A stretch of 51,117 nt of DNA from Bacteroidia bacterium (GCA_030526155.1 JAUNDI010000003.1:79456-130572), one strand, 5' to 3'. Positions 9,079-19,630 are shown, counted from the stretch's first letter. Made by a program: numbers and translations. The notes: generated by a model not told the origin, from the letters alone.

Positions 9079-9558
9079 CTATCTATTGTTAGCTATACGC
9101 CTTATCTCTTCCCTAATGGCTTTAGGTACATACATAGATGCATCTCCATGATGATGTAGAATATCTCTCACTATGGAGCTGTTGACAGGTGTATGCTCAG
9201 GAATACATAGCAAGAATGAGGTATCCAGTCCCGACATCTGTTTGTTTACTTGCGCTATAGCACGCTCAAACTCAAAGTCGGCCGATGTACGAAGCCCTCT
9301 CAAAATATGCGTACACCCTATCTGCTTGGCATAATCTACCGTCAGCCCTGCATATGTAGCTACAGATACTCTAGGCTCGTCTTTGAATGTATCACGAATA
9401 AATTGTAATCTCTGCTCAATAGAGAACATTCCTCTCTTATCGCTATTAATACCTACAGCTATTACTATATGGTCAAATATATTAAGACCACGAAGAACAA
9501 TATTCTCATGTCCTATGGTAAATGGGTCAAACGACCCAGGAAATATAGCTTTATTCAT
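9079..9558 (-). CDS. coaD: Pantetheine-phosphate adenylyltransferase
   Basis: A 159-residue protein of normal length for the family. It catalyses the transfer of AMP from ATP to 4'-phosphopantetheine, the penultimate step of coenzyme A synthesis, in the cytoplasm. The nucleotidyltransferase signature TIGH (14-17) follows FPGSFDPF, and the substrate-binding ILRGLRTSADFEFE and the second signature NSSIVRD are present. It starts 6 bases after the stop of the methyltransferase-GT2 gene and abuts comF. Confidence 0.96.
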   Translation of the reverse strand: MNKAIFPGSFDPFTIGHENIVLRGLNIFDHIVIAVGINSDKRGMFSIEQRLQFIRDTFKDEPRVSVATYAGLTVDYAKQIGCTHILRGLRTSADFEFERAIAQVNKQMSGLDTSFLLCIPEHTPVNSSIVRDILHHHGDASMYVPKAIREEIRRIANNR

Positions 9559-9564
9559 CTCTAT

Positions 9565-10971
9565 TTATCTAAACCTAATCTTGCTGGCAGCAAAAGCACT
9601 CATCCTAAGCAAAAGCCAACCATGCGAAAAGCGTGATATATTAGTATCGCCATACACTCTCTCTTGATAGCGTATAGGCAAATCTACTATCTTCAAATTC
9701 AACTTATGAGCCCCAAAGAGCATATCGAAGTCGCCAAAGGGGTCAAAATCGCCAAAGAATCGCCTACCCTCTGTTAGTTTCAGCCAGTTTTCTCTCGTCA
9801 TGACCTTCGTTCCACAAAGTGTATCTTTTATTGGGGCCTCCAATATCCACGAGAAGAGCAACGAAAAGAAATGGTTGCCCAGATGGTTAAGCGTCCTCAT
9901 CGCTCTATCCTCCATAGGATAAACCAACCTCACACCATTTATAAACTCGCCTTTCCCTGTAGCTATAGCCATATAGAATTTTGGCAAATCTTCCGGACGA
10001 ACAGTAAGGTCGGCATCTAATATCATAAGTATATCACCCGTAGCTTCTGCATATCCACAGCGTACTGCATCGCCTTTCCCTTTACCTTTCTGCTGTAGTA
10101 TATGAATATCTTTCTCAGGATACTCCTCTTTTAGCTTCTGAATCGTCGCCCAAGTATCATCCGTAGAGTTGCCTTCACAGAATATAATCTGTGTATGGCT
10201 CCCCATATCTGGTATCCTCTCTATGGCATTTCTTATATTACCACTCTCATTTCGTGCCGGAACTAATACAGATACACTATATCTACTCCTTGCCTCTTCG
10301 TCACTTATCGTAGGCACAGGTCTAGCAAAGAAATATCTATTTAGTGCCAATACGTTTAATATTGGCAAATGAGATAATATCCTATTACAAAACTTTGATA
10401 CTAATGGTATATATATCGGGAGCAATGTAGAACTATTTACCCTATAGGTATCAAAACCTGCTAAATATAGTAGGTTCTGCATATCATGTACTGACAACCA
10501 ATTCTGCTGAGGTGTCTTTCTCTTTATGCCAATAAACTCAGCAAATTTAATTATGGGCTCCCAAAGTCTATTATATGATGTGACTATGATACGAGTATCC
10601 TCCTTACATACACTATGCAAGCGCTCAAAGACCAACTGTACATCTGTCAAAAAACCAGTAAGGTTAGATAATACTATAACATCAAATTTCACCCCTCCTA
10701 AATCAAACTCCTCAGCAGACATACAATGGAACTCCACATCCTTATACTCATCTTTAGCCTGCGATATAAGTTCTTCACAAAAGTCTATACCTACCCTCTT
10801 GGCTGCCTTTAGCTCGCCTATAAGCTCTCCTGTACCACACCCTATCTCTAGTACCGAACTAGAGGAGTGTATATAATACTCTATATAGCGAGTAATAGAA
10901 TCCCAATAATACGATCTACGTCTCCTATATTTGCGCCACGTAGGGGCTGCTGAACGAAAATACTCTATCAC
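9565..10971 (-). CDS. Bifunctional SAM-dependent methyltransferase / family 2 glycosyltransferase
   Basis: A 468-residue two-domain protein. Residues about 30-200 are a class I methyltransferase with motif I VLEIGCGTGEL and a later acidic IVLSNL strand. Residues about 228-440 are a GT2 domain of the dolichyl-phosphate-mannose-synthase type: VSVLVPARNESGNI, the DAD motif in ILDADLTV, and CGTKVMTREN. It therefore likely modifies and transfers a sugar on a lipid carrier at the inner membrane, but neither substrate can be read from sequence. This fusion is a recurrent architecture in Bacteroidetes. It lies 23 bases after recQ and 6 bases before coaD. Confidence 0.85.
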   Translation of the reverse strand: MIEYFRSAAPTWRKYRRRRSYYWDSITRYIEYYIHSSSSVLEIGCGTGELIGELKAAKRVGIDFCEELISQAKDEYKDVEFHCMSAEEFDLGGVKFDVIVLSNLTGFLTDVQLVFERLHSVCKEDTRIIVTSYNRLWEPIIKFAEFIGIKRKTPQQNWLSVHDMQNLLYLAGFDTYRVNSSTLLPIYIPLVSKFCNRILSHLPILNVLALNRYFFARPVPTISDEEARSRYSVSVLVPARNESGNIRNAIERIPDMGSHTQIIFCEGNSTDDTWATIQKLKEEYPEKDIHILQQKGKGKGDAVRCGYAEATGDILMILDADLTVRPEDLPKFYMAIATGKGEFINGVRLVYPMEDRAMRTLNHLGNHFFSLLFSWILEAPIKDTLCGTKVMTRENWLKLTEGRRFFGDFDPFGDFDMLFGAHKLNLKIVDLPIRYQERVYGDTNISRFSHGWLLLRMSAFAASKIRFR

Positions 10972-10994
10972 TGTAATATGACGTTTCGTGGTTA

Positions 10995-13166
10995 TTAATT
11001 CGCAACTTCCGAGACGTACTTTATGCGCACTAATCTTAGTTCGTTCTCCTCGTACGCACCTTCATACTCGTCCATCGCCTTATGTATATCATCATCGTCT
11101 GAATCCTTATAGTACTCAAACAACTCTTCAATATCAGATTCATCCATTATCTGCTTGAGATAATAGTCTAAGTTGAGCTTTGTACCATTGTATACTATAC
11201 TCTCCATCTCCTTGATAAGCTCCTCCATAGACATACCTAAGTTATTAGCTATGTCATCAAGACTTATGCGCCTATCCAAATATTTTATTATCTCTGTCTT
11301 ATTCTTACTCTTCTGTGGTACATTCTTTACCACAGTCTCCATGGTACGCTCTATCTCATTCTCCTCGACATATTTCGAGATGAGGTCAATAAATGGCTGA
11401 CCAAACTTGGTTGCTTTTCCCTCATTAATACCCGGTATCGTCTGCAACTCCTCAAGGGTCATTGGATAGAAGGTAGCCATAGCATCTAGCTGTGGCTCGG
11501 TGAATATTACGTGAGGTAATAGACCTAGTCGTACGCCCTCCGACTTCCTCAATGCCTTGAGCTGCTGTGATAATGCATCGTCCAATGCCGACGAGCCTGT
11601 CATATTTCCTCCCCCAAGGGTATTCTCCTCATCTGCATTGTTAAACTCTCTATCTAGGGTGTATTGTATAGCGTGTGGCGACTCCAAGAAGGCTGCTCCA
11701 GCGGATGTCAACTTCACCGTTCCATACTGCTCTACCTCTTTCTTTAGTAGACCCTCTATGACGGATTGCCTTACTATACTCAACCAATATCGGCCCTCCT
11801 TCTCTTTTCCTGAACCAAATAGCTCGAGCGAGGTGTATTTGTAGCTCTTCATCACATCTGTAGCTCTACCTATAAGGAAATCTACTAGCTGCTCTGCCTT
11901 TAGCTTACCATTGAGGGCCTCCACTGCCTCCAATACTATCAATACACTCTCCTTCGCATTGAATTTCTCTTTTGGAGATACACAATTATCACACATGCCG
12001 CAGTTCTGCACGTCATATGCCTCACCAAAATAGTTTAGCAATATCCTTCTTCTACAGTTCGAACTCTCAGCGTATGCTATAGTCTCACAGAGCAACTGTT
12101 TACCTACCTCTTGCTCAGAGACTGTCTTATTCTGCAAGAATTTCTCTAACTTCTGTATATCCTTATACGAGTAATATGCTATACACCTACCTTCTCCACC
12201 GTCTCTACCTGCTCTACCGGTCTCTTGGTAGTAGCCCTCAAGGCTCTTTGGAATATCATGGTGAATAACAAATCTTACATCTGGCTTATCAATACCCATA
12301 CCGAAGGCTATGGTAGCACATACCACATCTACCTCCTCCATCTGAAACTTATCTTGGTTGGCTGCTCTAGTAGCGGCATCCAATCCAGCATGGTATGGTA
12401 ATGCCTTAATACCATTAACGGTCAAAAACTCTGTTACCTGCTCTACCCTCTTTCGCGATAGACAATATATAATGGCACTCTTACCTGGATTCGCTTTAAG
12501 CAACTTCACTATCTCCGTCATCTCATTGCCCTTTGGCCTTATCTCATAAAAGAGGTTAGATCTGTTAAACGAAGATTTGAATACTGTCGCATCCGCCATA
12601 CCTAAGTTCTTCTGTATATCTACTTGTACCTTTGGTGTGGCTGTAGCTGTCAATGCTATAATAGGGGCTGTGCCTATCTCCTCTACAATAGGTCTTATCC
12701 TTCTATACTCAGGTCTAAAGTCATGACCCCACTCTGATATACAATGCGCCTCATCTATAGCATAGAAGGATATCTTAATCTGACGGAGAAACTGCACATT
12801 CTCCTCTTTGGATAGCGATTCAGGTGCTACATATAGCAATTTGGTCACACCCGACATTACATCCTCTTTTACCTGTGTAATCTGAGCCTTATTTAATGAG
12901 GAATTCATGAAATGGGCAACTCCAGGGTGCGACGCATAGCCTCTTATCGCATCTACCTGGTTCTTCATCAATGCTATCAATGGCGAAACAACTATAGCTG
13001 TTCCCGGCAATAACATAGCAGGCAACTGATAACATAAGGATTTACCACTACCCGTTGGCATCAATACAAAGGTATCCTTACCAGCCATTAGGTTGTTAAT
13101 TACTGCTTCCTGATTGCCCTTAAAAGAATCAAATCCAAAATACTTACGAAGCTCTTCCGTTAGCAT
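10995..13166 (-). CDS. recQ: ATP-dependent DNA helicase RecQ
   Basis: A 723-residue helicase when started at the ATG complementary to 13164-13166; the frame stays open to a TTG at 13223, but the family N-terminus (LTEELRKYFGFDSFKGNQ) begins exactly here and a -7 box lies upstream. The Walker A is MPTGSGKS (36-43), the DEAH box is at 138-141, and the superfamily 2 helicase motif VI region contains QETGRAGRDG. The zinc site follows (CRRRILLNYFGE ... CGMCDNC), then an RQC winged helix and an HRDC domain with the peptide LEELQTIPGINEGKA. The C-terminal region has an extra helix-turn-helix-like part (SLDDIANNLGMSMEELIKEM) and an acidic tail. It unwinds DNA during recombination and repair. It is the first gene of a five-gene leftward operon. 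Confidence 0.95.
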   Translation of the reverse strand: MLTEELRKYFGFDSFKGNQEAVINNLMAGKDTFVLMPTGSGKSLCYQLPAMLLPGTAIVVSPLIALMKNQVDAIRGYASHPGVAHFMNSSLNKAQITQVKEDVMSGVTKLLYVAPESLSKEENVQFLRQIKISFYAIDEAHCISEWGHDFRPEYRRIRPIVEEIGTAPIIALTATATPKVQVDIQKNLGMADATVFKSSFNRSNLFYEIRPKGNEMTEIVKLLKANPGKSAIIYCLSRKRVEQVTEFLTVNGIKALPYHAGLDAATRAANQDKFQMEEVDVVCATIAFGMGIDKPDVRFVIHHDIPKSLEGYYQETGRAGRDGGEGRCIAYYSYKDIQKLEKFLQNKTVSEQEVGKQLLCETIAYAESSNCRRRILLNYFGEAYDVQNCGMCDNCVSPKEKFNAKESVLIVLEAVEALNGKLKAEQLVDFLIGRATDVMKSYKYTSLELFGSGKEKEGRYWLSIVRQSVIEGLLKKEVEQYGTVKLTSAGAAFLESPHAIQYTLDREFNNADEENTLGGGNMTGSSALDDALSQQLKALRKSEGVRLGLLPHVIFTEPQLDAMATFYPMTLEELQTIPGINEGKATKFGQPFIDLISKYVEENEIERTMETVVKNVPQKSKNKTEIIKYLDRRISLDDIANNLGMSMEELIKEMESIVYNGTKLNLDYYLKQIMDESDIEELFEYYKDSDDDDIHKAMDEYEGAYEENELRLVRIKYVSEVAN

Positions 13167-13239
13167 AGCATTGTTGTTTTGTACTACAGATAAACAGATT
13201 TTTTGCCCATAACACACAAGCAAAATACCCTCCTACACA

Positions 13240-13247
13240 CAAATATA
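13240..13247 (-). promoter_or_regulatory. -7 box of the recQ operon
   Basis: TATATTTG on the minus strand, about 75 bases before the recQ ATG. It matches TAnnTTTG exactly; no convincing -33 element was seen. Confidence 0.45.
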
Positions 13248-13321
13248 AGCTTTTTTTCTTCATAGTGAGCATTTAATGCAATATTTTTTAGAACTTCGCA
13301 CGCCAAAATCATTTATTTACT

Positions 13322-14779
13322 TTGAGAATTCTACCTGATACACAGAAGTTATTATCGCGCATCCGCGAAGGGGAGGCGCTATCTACTAAGCAGCAGATAA
13401 TGCTGACTTTCCAACTATCCCTCCCTGCCATATTTGCTCAGCTTTCTACCATCTTAATGCAGTATATAGATGCCTCTATGCTGGGCCGACTTGGAGCTAA
13501 CCCTAGTGCTTCTGTAGGCTTGATGGCTAGTGCTACATGGCTCTTAGGTGGTCTGTGTATAGCTATATCTGCTGGTTTTACCGTTCAGGTGGCTCAAAAA
13601 ATAGGGGCCAAGAGGTTTGAGGAGGCTCGCCTCATCATGCGTCAGGCGTTCATTACTTGCCTTTCCGTAATAGGCGTGCTGTCTATTATCGCTATGTCCA
13701 TAAGTCCTATACTCCCTATTTGGATTGGTGGAACTCCTGAGATATGCCCAGATGCCACTGCTTACTTCTTTATATATACTGCTGCTCTCCCTGCTGCTCA
13801 GCTATACCAACTCTCGGGTGGTATGTTGCGTTGTAGCGGCAATATGCAAATACCTAGCATGGCTAGTATATTAATGTGCGTCCTAGATATAATATTCAAT
13901 TGGCTGCTTATCTTCCCTACCCACCACTTTAGTATTTGTGGAGTAGACTTCTCCATATGGAGCGCAGATATGGGCGTGAAGGGTGCCGCCCTTGCAACAG
14001 CTCTCGCTCAAGTGATTACTGCTCTATACCTCACCATATATCTCCTCACTCGCTCTAAGGAGCTTAGCGTTTTCGGAAAACGTGGTAATAAGGATACATT
14101 GCCTAGAGGGGCTAAGCGTTCTTACCTCCCTACTATAAAAACACTCAAAATGGCTTTCATGATTAGCGCGCCTATGGGACTGGAACATATCGTGATGTGT
14201 AGCGCTCAGGTGTTGTCTACCGTCATCGTAGCTCCTCTAGGTGTAATGAGTATAGCTGCTAATAGTTTCGCCGTTACTGCCGAGAGCCTATGTTATATGC
14301 CGGGTTATGGTATTGCTGATGCCGCCACTACTCTTATAGGTCAATCTATCGGAGCACGTAGACTGAATCTTACTCGCCGTTTCGGGTTTATTACAGTCGG
14401 ACTGGGTATGTCTATCATGTCCATCATGGGCATCGTCATGTATTTCTGCGCTCCAATGATGATGGCTATACTCACTCCAGTACAGGAGATTATCGACTTG
14501 GGGGCTATGGCTCTGCAAATCGAGGCTTGGGCCGAACCTATGTTTGCCGCTAGCATAGTGGCATATGGCGTATTCGTTGGCGCAGGCGATACACTGAAGC
14601 CTTGCTTAATGAATTTCATCTCTATGTGGGGCGTCCGTCTGTCGCTTGCTTGGTACCTTGCGCCGACATGGGGACTAAAAGGTGTGTGGACCGCCATGTG
14701 TATCGAGCTATGTTTCCGCGGATTTATATTCCTTTTGCGCTTGCGCGGGCACTCTTGGATGAAAATTAGATTGACCTAG
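13322..14779 (+). CDS. MATE family efflux transporter
   Basis: A 485-residue integral membrane protein with about 12 hydrophobic helices in two similar halves, as in the multidrug and toxin extrusion family. The first helix region has LSLPAIFAQLSTILMQYIDASMLGRLG, with the family's typical bundle of small residues, and the second half begins near MGLEHIVMCSAQVL. It is expected to export cationic compounds or other solutes with Na+ or H+ antiport at the inner membrane. The start is uncertain: TTG at 13322 coincides with a near-consensus -7 box (TTACTTTG), and the next in-frame ATG is at 13400, just before the first helix. It is divergent from recQ. Confidence 0.88.
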   Translation: MRILPDTQKLLSRIREGEALSTKQQIMLTFQLSLPAIFAQLSTILMQYIDASMLGRLGANPSASVGLMASATWLLGGLCIAISAGFTVQVAQKIGAKRFEEARLIMRQAFITCLSVIGVLSIIAMSISPILPIWIGGTPEICPDATAYFFIYTAALPAAQLYQLSGGMLRCSGNMQIPSMASILMCVLDIIFNWLLIFPTHHFSICGVDFSIWSADMGVKGAALATALAQVITALYLTIYLLTRSKELSVFGKRGNKDTLPRGAKRSYLPTIKTLKMAFMISAPMGLEHIVMCSAQVLSTVIVAPLGVMSIAANSFAVTAESLCYMPGYGIADAATTLIGQSIGARRLNLTRRFGFITVGLGMSIMSIMGIVMYFCAPMMMAILTPVQEIIDLGAMALQIEAWAEPMFAASIVAYGVFVGAGDTLKPCLMNFISMWGVRLSLAWYLAPTWGLKGVWTAMCIELCFRGFIFLLRLRGHSWMKIRLT

Positions 14780-14833
14780 CTATATTAATATACATTCATT
14801 AATTAATAATATTCTTTTATCCAAGCCGGCTAT

Positions 14834-14876
14834 ATACTCTCGCTATGCTCGCTATAACCTCGCTATACCCTTGCTC
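14834..14876. repeat. Short tandem repeat, unit like ATACCTCGCTC
   Basis: About four imperfect units of 9-11 bases, each containing CTCGCT followed by ATA or ATG, lie in the 250-base gap between the MATE gene and parE. The remaining gap holds only the parE promoter. The same unit recurs at 40060-40092 in the opposite orientation. Confidence 0.6.
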
Positions 14877-14976
14877 AACACTCAAAATAATAAGAAAAAT
14901 AGCTCTACTTAACAGTATGAAACGCGCGTACGGGCAAAAGTTATTAACAAACAATGATACGATAGGAAATATTTCC

Positions 14977-14984
14977 TACATTTG
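14977..14984 (+). promoter_or_regulatory. -7 box of the parE-parC operon
   Basis: TACATTTG matches the Bacteroidetes -7 consensus and lies 45 bases before the parE ATG at 15030. It supports that ATG over the TTG at 14982. Confidence 0.5.
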
Positions 14985-15029
14985 CGCTCTAATATCATTT
15001 TTCAACCGCATTTTACCCAATTTGTTTTT

Positions 15030-16925
15030 ATGGCAGTGATAGACGAAACGCTACAGGGAGTTAGCTATACGGAAGATAATATTACCACACTCGAATGGCA
15101 CGAACATATACGCCGCCGTCCAGGTATGTACATTGGTAAACTTGGAGATGGTCAATATCAGGATGATGGGATATATGTCCTCATTAAGGAGATTATAGAC
15201 AACTCTATAGATGAGTTCATGATGGGCAATGGTAAACAAATAGAAGTATCCATCGTGGACGATCAAGTTACTATACGCGACTATGGTCGTGGTATCCCAT
15301 TGGGTAAGGTGGTTGATGTTGTCAGTAAAATGAATACTGGCGGTAAGTACGACTCTGACGCTTTCCAAAAATCTATCGGTCTTAACGGTGTAGGTAGTAA
15401 GGCGGTAAATGCCCTCTCTACTAGCTTCATCGTCGAGTCTATGCGCGATGGTAAAATGAAACGTGCCGAGTTCTCTCGTGGTATCCTCATCAAGGAGCAC
15501 GAACTGCAAGATACTACCGAGAAGAATGGTACACGTATATCTTATATAGTAGATAACACTATCTTCGAGAACTATTCGTACCACCTCGATTTCGTGGTAC
15601 AAATGCTCAAGAACTATACCTACCTCAATAAGGGTCTCAAAATGGTGCTCAATGGCACACCATACGTATCTAAGGAGGGTATCGTCGACCTATTGAGAGA
15701 TAATATTCGTGAGGAGCAACTCTATCCTATCATACATCTCGAGACTAAGGATCTTGAGATTGCCATGACTCACACTACTGCCTATTCAGAGGATTACTAT
15801 ACGTTCGTTAATGGTCAGCATACCACACAGGGTGGTACTCACCTAGCGGCTTTCAAAGAGGCTCTCGCTAAAACAGTGCGCGAGTTCTACAAGAAGGAGT
15901 ATGATGTGAATGATATCCGTATGGGTATCTCTGCCGTAGTGAGCATACGCGTTCAAGAGCCTGTCTTCGAATCTCAGACAAAAACAAAACTTGGCTCTAA
16001 GGATATGAGCCCTAAGGATGGAGTCTCTATCCGTAGCTATATGATGGATTTCATCGGCGAACAGTTCGATAACTTCCTCCACCGTAATCCTGAAACAGCT
16101 AAGGCTCTTCAAGATAAGATTATTAGTTCAGAGGCCGACCGTAAGTCTATCTCAAAAATCCAAAAGGAGGCAAAGGAGAAGGCTAAGAAGGCAAACCTCA
16201 ATAATAAGAAGTTGCGCGACTGCCGCTGGCATCTATCCGACCCTAAAAAGGTGAAGGATAATGAGGCAGATCCTCGTGAGGAGACTTCTCTCTTCATTAC
16301 CGAGGGTAACTCTGCGTCGGGTTCTATTACTAAGGCGCGTAATGCCAACTATCAAGCGGTATTCAGCCTCCGTGGTAAGCCTCTTAATACTTTCGGTCTT
16401 AAGCGTGATATCGTATATAAGAATGAGGAGTTCTATCTACTCCAAGCCGCCCTCAATATCGAGGATGGTATGGATAACCTCCGTTATAATAAGGTGATCA
16501 TCGCTACCGATGCCGATGTCGATGGTATGCATATCCGCCTCCTTATGATTACCTTCTTCCTCCAGTTCTTCCCAGATGTAATAAAGGAGGGGCACCTATT
16601 TATCCTTCAAACGCCTCTCTTCCGCGTGCGTAACAAAAAGAAGACTCAATATTGCTACTCGGATGACGAACGCGAGAAGGCTATTAAGGCTCTCGGTCCT
16701 AAACCTGAAATAACACGATTCAAGGGTCTCGGTGAGATCGACTGGCAGGAGTTCCGCGAATTTATCGGCGAGGGTATACGTCTCGACCAGGTTACTATGC
16801 ATACTGCCGATAATATCAAAGAGTTGCTAACGTTCTACATGGGTAAGAATACACCTACCCGTCAGCAGTTCATCATAGATAACCTCGTAGTAGAGGAGGA
16901 CCTCGTTGAGGATCAGATTTACTAA
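15030..16925 (+). CDS. parE: DNA topoisomerase IV subunit B
   Basis: A 631-residue ATPase subunit of a type II topoisomerase. The start is the ATG at 15030 ([10 protein letters not shown]). The GHKL ATPase domain has [20 protein letters not shown] and [10 protein letters not shown], with the glycine-rich [14 protein letters not shown] loop. The Toprim domain has [10 protein letters not shown] and the metal-binding DADVDGMH. The reading [11 protein letters not shown] after the Toprim motif favours ParE over GyrB, which usually has PLRGKILNVEK. With ParC it decatenates daughter chromosomes. It is followed after 23 bases by parC. Confidence 0.92.
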   Translation: MAVIDETLQGVSYTEDNITTLEWHEHIRRRPGMYIGKLGDGQYQDDGIYVLIKEIIDNSIDEFMMGNGKQIEVSIVDDQVTIRDYGRGIPLGKVVDVVSKMNTGGKYDSDAFQKSIGLNGVGSKAVNALSTSFIVESMRDGKMKRAEFSRGILIKEHELQDTTEKNGTRISYIVDNTIFENYSYHLDFVVQMLKNYTYLNKGLKMVLNGTPYVSKEGIVDLLRDNIREEQLYPIIHLETKDLEIAMTHTTAYSEDYYTFVNGQHTTQGGTHLAAFKEALAKTVREFYKKEYDVNDIRMGISAVVSIRVQEPVFESQTKTKLGSKDMSPKDGVSIRSYMMDFIGEQFDNFLHRNPETAKALQDKIISSEADRKSISKIQKEAKEKAKKANLNNKKLRDCRWHLSDPKKVKDNEADPREETSLFITEGNSASGSITKARNANYQAVFSLRGKPLNTFGLKRDIVYKNEEFYLLQAALNIEDGMDNLRYNKVIIATDADVDGMHIRLLMITFFLQFFPDVIKEGHLFILQTPLFRVRNKKKTQYCYSDDEREKAIKALGPKPEITRFKGLGEIDWQEFREFIGEGIRLDQVTMHTADNIKELLTFYMGKNTPTRQQFIIDNLVVEEDLVEDQIY

Positions 16926-16948
16926 CCACCCCTTTTTCCTAGAAAATT

Positions 16949-19615
16949 ATGAGTGACGATATAAATAACAATATAGACGACCAGAACGAGAATCTGGAAG
17001 AACAGAACGAAGAGATCCTCTCTGATGCTAACTCCGAGGAGATAGCTCTCGAGGAACTTAGCATTAGCGATATGGCTCAGCATAGCCAAATCCATGGTAT
17101 GTATAAGACATGGTTCCTCGACTATGCTTCTTATGTTATTCTCGACCGCGCCGTACCTAATATAGAGGATGGTCTTAAGCCTGTTCAGCGCCGCGTTATG
17201 CACGTGCTAAACAAGATGGATGATGGCCGATATAATAAGGTGGCAAATATCGTGGGCGAAACCATGAAGTACCACCCTCATGGCGACGCTTCTATCTATG
17301 CTGCTTTGGTACAACTCGGTCAGAAAAACCTCCTCGTAGATACTCAGGGTAACTGGGGTAATATCCTTACGGGCGACGAGGCGGCTGCTGCCCGTTATAT
17401 CGAGGGACGTCTTACTAAATTCGCCCAAGATGTAGCTTTTAACCATAAGACTACCGTTTGGCAGCTCTCTTATGATGGCCGTAACGAAGAACCTGTGACT
17501 CTCCCTATGAAGTTCCCTCTCCTCCTCGCTCAGGGCGTGGAGGGTATCGCCGTAGGTCTCGCTTCAAAGATTCTACCTCATAACTTCAATGAGCTTATAG
17601 ACGCATCTATAGCTATCTTGAAGAATGAGCCTTTCGAAATATTCCCTGACTTCCCTACAGGAGGTCAGATTGATGTCGCTAAATATAATGACGGCCTTCG
17701 CGGTGGCTCAGTACGTATCCGCGCTAAGATTAATAAGGTAGATTCAAAGACTCTCTCTATTACAGAGATTCCTTATACTTGTACCACAGGCTCTCTCATC
17801 GAGAGCATCCGTTCTGCTAGCGACAAGGGTAAGATAAAGATTAAGAGCATCGACGATATTACCTCTGCTACTGCCGAGATTGTCCTCAATCTCCACGCCG
17901 GTGTATCACCAGATAAGACCATCGACGCTCTCTACGCATTTACCGATTGCGAGATATCAATATCGCCTAACGCATGCGTAATCGATAATAAGACTCCTCG
18001 CTTCATGACGGTGAGCGAGATTCTACGTCACTCTACTAATCGTACTCTTAACCTCCTAAAGCAGGAGCTTGAGATAAAGTTAAATGAGTTGCGCGACGCA
18101 GCGCTCACTCTATCCCTCGAAAAACTTTTCATAGAGCAGCGTGTATATAAGGATGCCGAATTCGAGCAGTCTAAGTCCAATGACGAGGCTATAGCATATA
18201 TAGATAAGCGCCTCTCTCCTTTCTATAAGGATTGTATCCGCGAGGTAACAAAGGACGACCTCCTCCACCTCCTCCAAATCCCTATGGCGCGTATCCTACG
18301 CTTCAACTCCGACGCGGCTAACGATAAACTCCTCCAACTACAAGCCGATATGGAGGATACAATGAGAAATATCGAGGGTATCGTGGATTACACTATCGAC
18401 TACTTCAAGACTATCAAGAAGAAGTATGGTAAGGATCATCCACGTCTTACTGAGATTCGCTCTTTCGATAATATCGAGGTGGCTAAGGTAGCTATCCAAA
18501 ACCAAAAGCTATATATCAACCGCGAGGATGGCTTCATGGGTTATGCCGCCGCAAAAGTTAAGGGCGACTACGTACAGGATTGCTCCGACCTCGATGATGT
18601 TATCATATTCTACAATGATGGTAGATATGTAATCAAAAAGATTGAGGAGAAGGTTAATATCGGCATGAACGTAATGCACATAGCTGTCTTCAAAAAGAAC
18701 GATAAGCGTACCATATACAATGTGGCATACTTAGATGGTGCAACAGGCATAAGCTATGTTAAGCGTTTCGCAGTATCTGGTATTACTCGTGATAAGGAGT
18801 ACAATATTACTATGGGTACCCCTAAGAGTAAGGTGGTATACTTCTCTGCTAACCCTAATGGTGAGGCGGAGGTCCTCAAAGTTTGCCTAAAACCAAAACT
18901 CAAACTACGTAACGTAGTATTTGAATATGATATGGCAGACCTCGCTATCAAGGGACGCGACTCAAAGGGTAATCTCCTTACCAAAAACGAACTCCTTAAG
19001 GTAACCCTTAAACGTCGTGGCGTATCTACTCTCGGCGGACGTAAGGTTTACTTCGAAAAGGAGACTCTACGTCTTAACCCTGATGGACGTGGCGAGCTTA
19101 TCGGCGAGTTTAGCGGTGACGACCTCATATTGGTTGTTAATAATAAGGGCGAGTTGTACACTACTGGTTTCGGCTTCGAGCAGCATTTCGAGGATAACAT
19201 TATCAAAATGGAGAAGTTCGATAGTCGTAAGATATGGACTGCCGTATACTACGATGGCGAGAAGAAGCTACACTACATCAAGCGTTTCCGTATCGAGCCA
19301 ACTAATAAGCCTATCCTCTTCATCTCCGAGGCTCCTAAGTCTAACCTCCTCCTCTTGTCCGACGAGGATCACCCTCGTATCCAAGTTAACTATGGCGGCC
19401 CAGACAAGTGGCGCGAGGCAGAAATTGTCGAGGCTTCCGAATTCATCGAGGAGAAGGGCATAAAGGCTAAGGGTAAGCGTATCGGGCAATGGACTATTAA
19501 GGACTTCGCCGAACTAGAGCCTACCATACCTACCGTTCGCGAGGTACCTCTTACATTCGAGGAGGGTCCGGGCGACCAAGATGACGATGAGCCTGTAGAG
19601 CAAACATTGTTCTAG
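16949..19615 (+). CDS. parC: DNA topoisomerase IV subunit A
   Basis: An 888-residue DNA-breaking subunit. After an acidic, Asn/Glu-rich leader (1-45) comes the breakage-reunion domain with KPVQRRVMHVLNKM and the catalytic tyrosine, Tyr150, in AAARYIEGRL. The quinolone-determining region lies just upstream (HPHGDASIYAAL). The C-terminal half is a weak beta-pinwheel without a GyrA box, which agrees with ParC rather than GyrA. It cuts and rejoins both strands of the gate segment in the ParE/ParC heterotetramer. The next gene follows after 15 bases. Confidence 0.92.
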   Translation: MSDDINNNIDDQNENLEEQNEEILSDANSEEIALEELSISDMAQHSQIHGMYKTWFLDYASYVILDRAVPNIEDGLKPVQRRVMHVLNKMDDGRYNKVANIVGETMKYHPHGDASIYAALVQLGQKNLLVDTQGNWGNILTGDEAAAARYIEGRLTKFAQDVAFNHKTTVWQLSYDGRNEEPVTLPMKFPLLLAQGVEGIAVGLASKILPHNFNELIDASIAILKNEPFEIFPDFPTGGQIDVAKYNDGLRGGSVRIRAKINKVDSKTLSITEIPYTCTTGSLIESIRSASDKGKIKIKSIDDITSATAEIVLNLHAGVSPDKTIDALYAFTDCEISISPNACVIDNKTPRFMTVSEILRHSTNRTLNLLKQELEIKLNELRDAALTLSLEKLFIEQRVYKDAEFEQSKSNDEAIAYIDKRLSPFYKDCIREVTKDDLLHLLQIPMARILRFNSDAANDKLLQLQADMEDTMRNIEGIVDYTIDYFKTIKKKYGKDHPRLTEIRSFDNIEVAKVAIQNQKLYINREDGFMGYAAAKVKGDYVQDCSDLDDVIIFYNDGRYVIKKIEEKVNIGMNVMHIAVFKKNDKRTIYNVAYLDGATGISYVKRFAVSGITRDKEYNITMGTPKSKVVYFSANPNGEAEVLKVCLKPKLKLRNVVFEYDMADLAIKGRDSKGNLLTKNELLKVTLKRRGVSTLGGRKVYFEKETLRLNPDGRGELIGEFSGDDLILVVNNKGELYTTGFGFEQHFEDNIIKMEKFDSRKIWTAVYYDGEKKLHYIKRFRIEPTNKPILFISEAPKSNLLLLSDEDHPRIQVNYGGPDKWREAEIVEASEFIEEKGIKAKGKRIGQWTIKDFAELEPTIPTVREVPLTFEEGPGDQDDDEPVEQTLF

Positions 19616-19630
19616 TTGACTTCTTAAAGA

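Noticed and set aside
13167-13223. Longer RecQ starting at TTG 13223
   Set aside because: The added residues do not resemble the family and the start would lie almost on the transcription start implied by the -7 box.
14982-15029. ParE start at TTG 14982
   Set aside because: It overlaps the -7 box; the ATG at 15030 matches the family N-terminus.
16949-19615. GyrA instead of ParC
   Set aside because: No GyrA box in the C-terminal part, and the partner upstream has ParE-type Toprim sequence.
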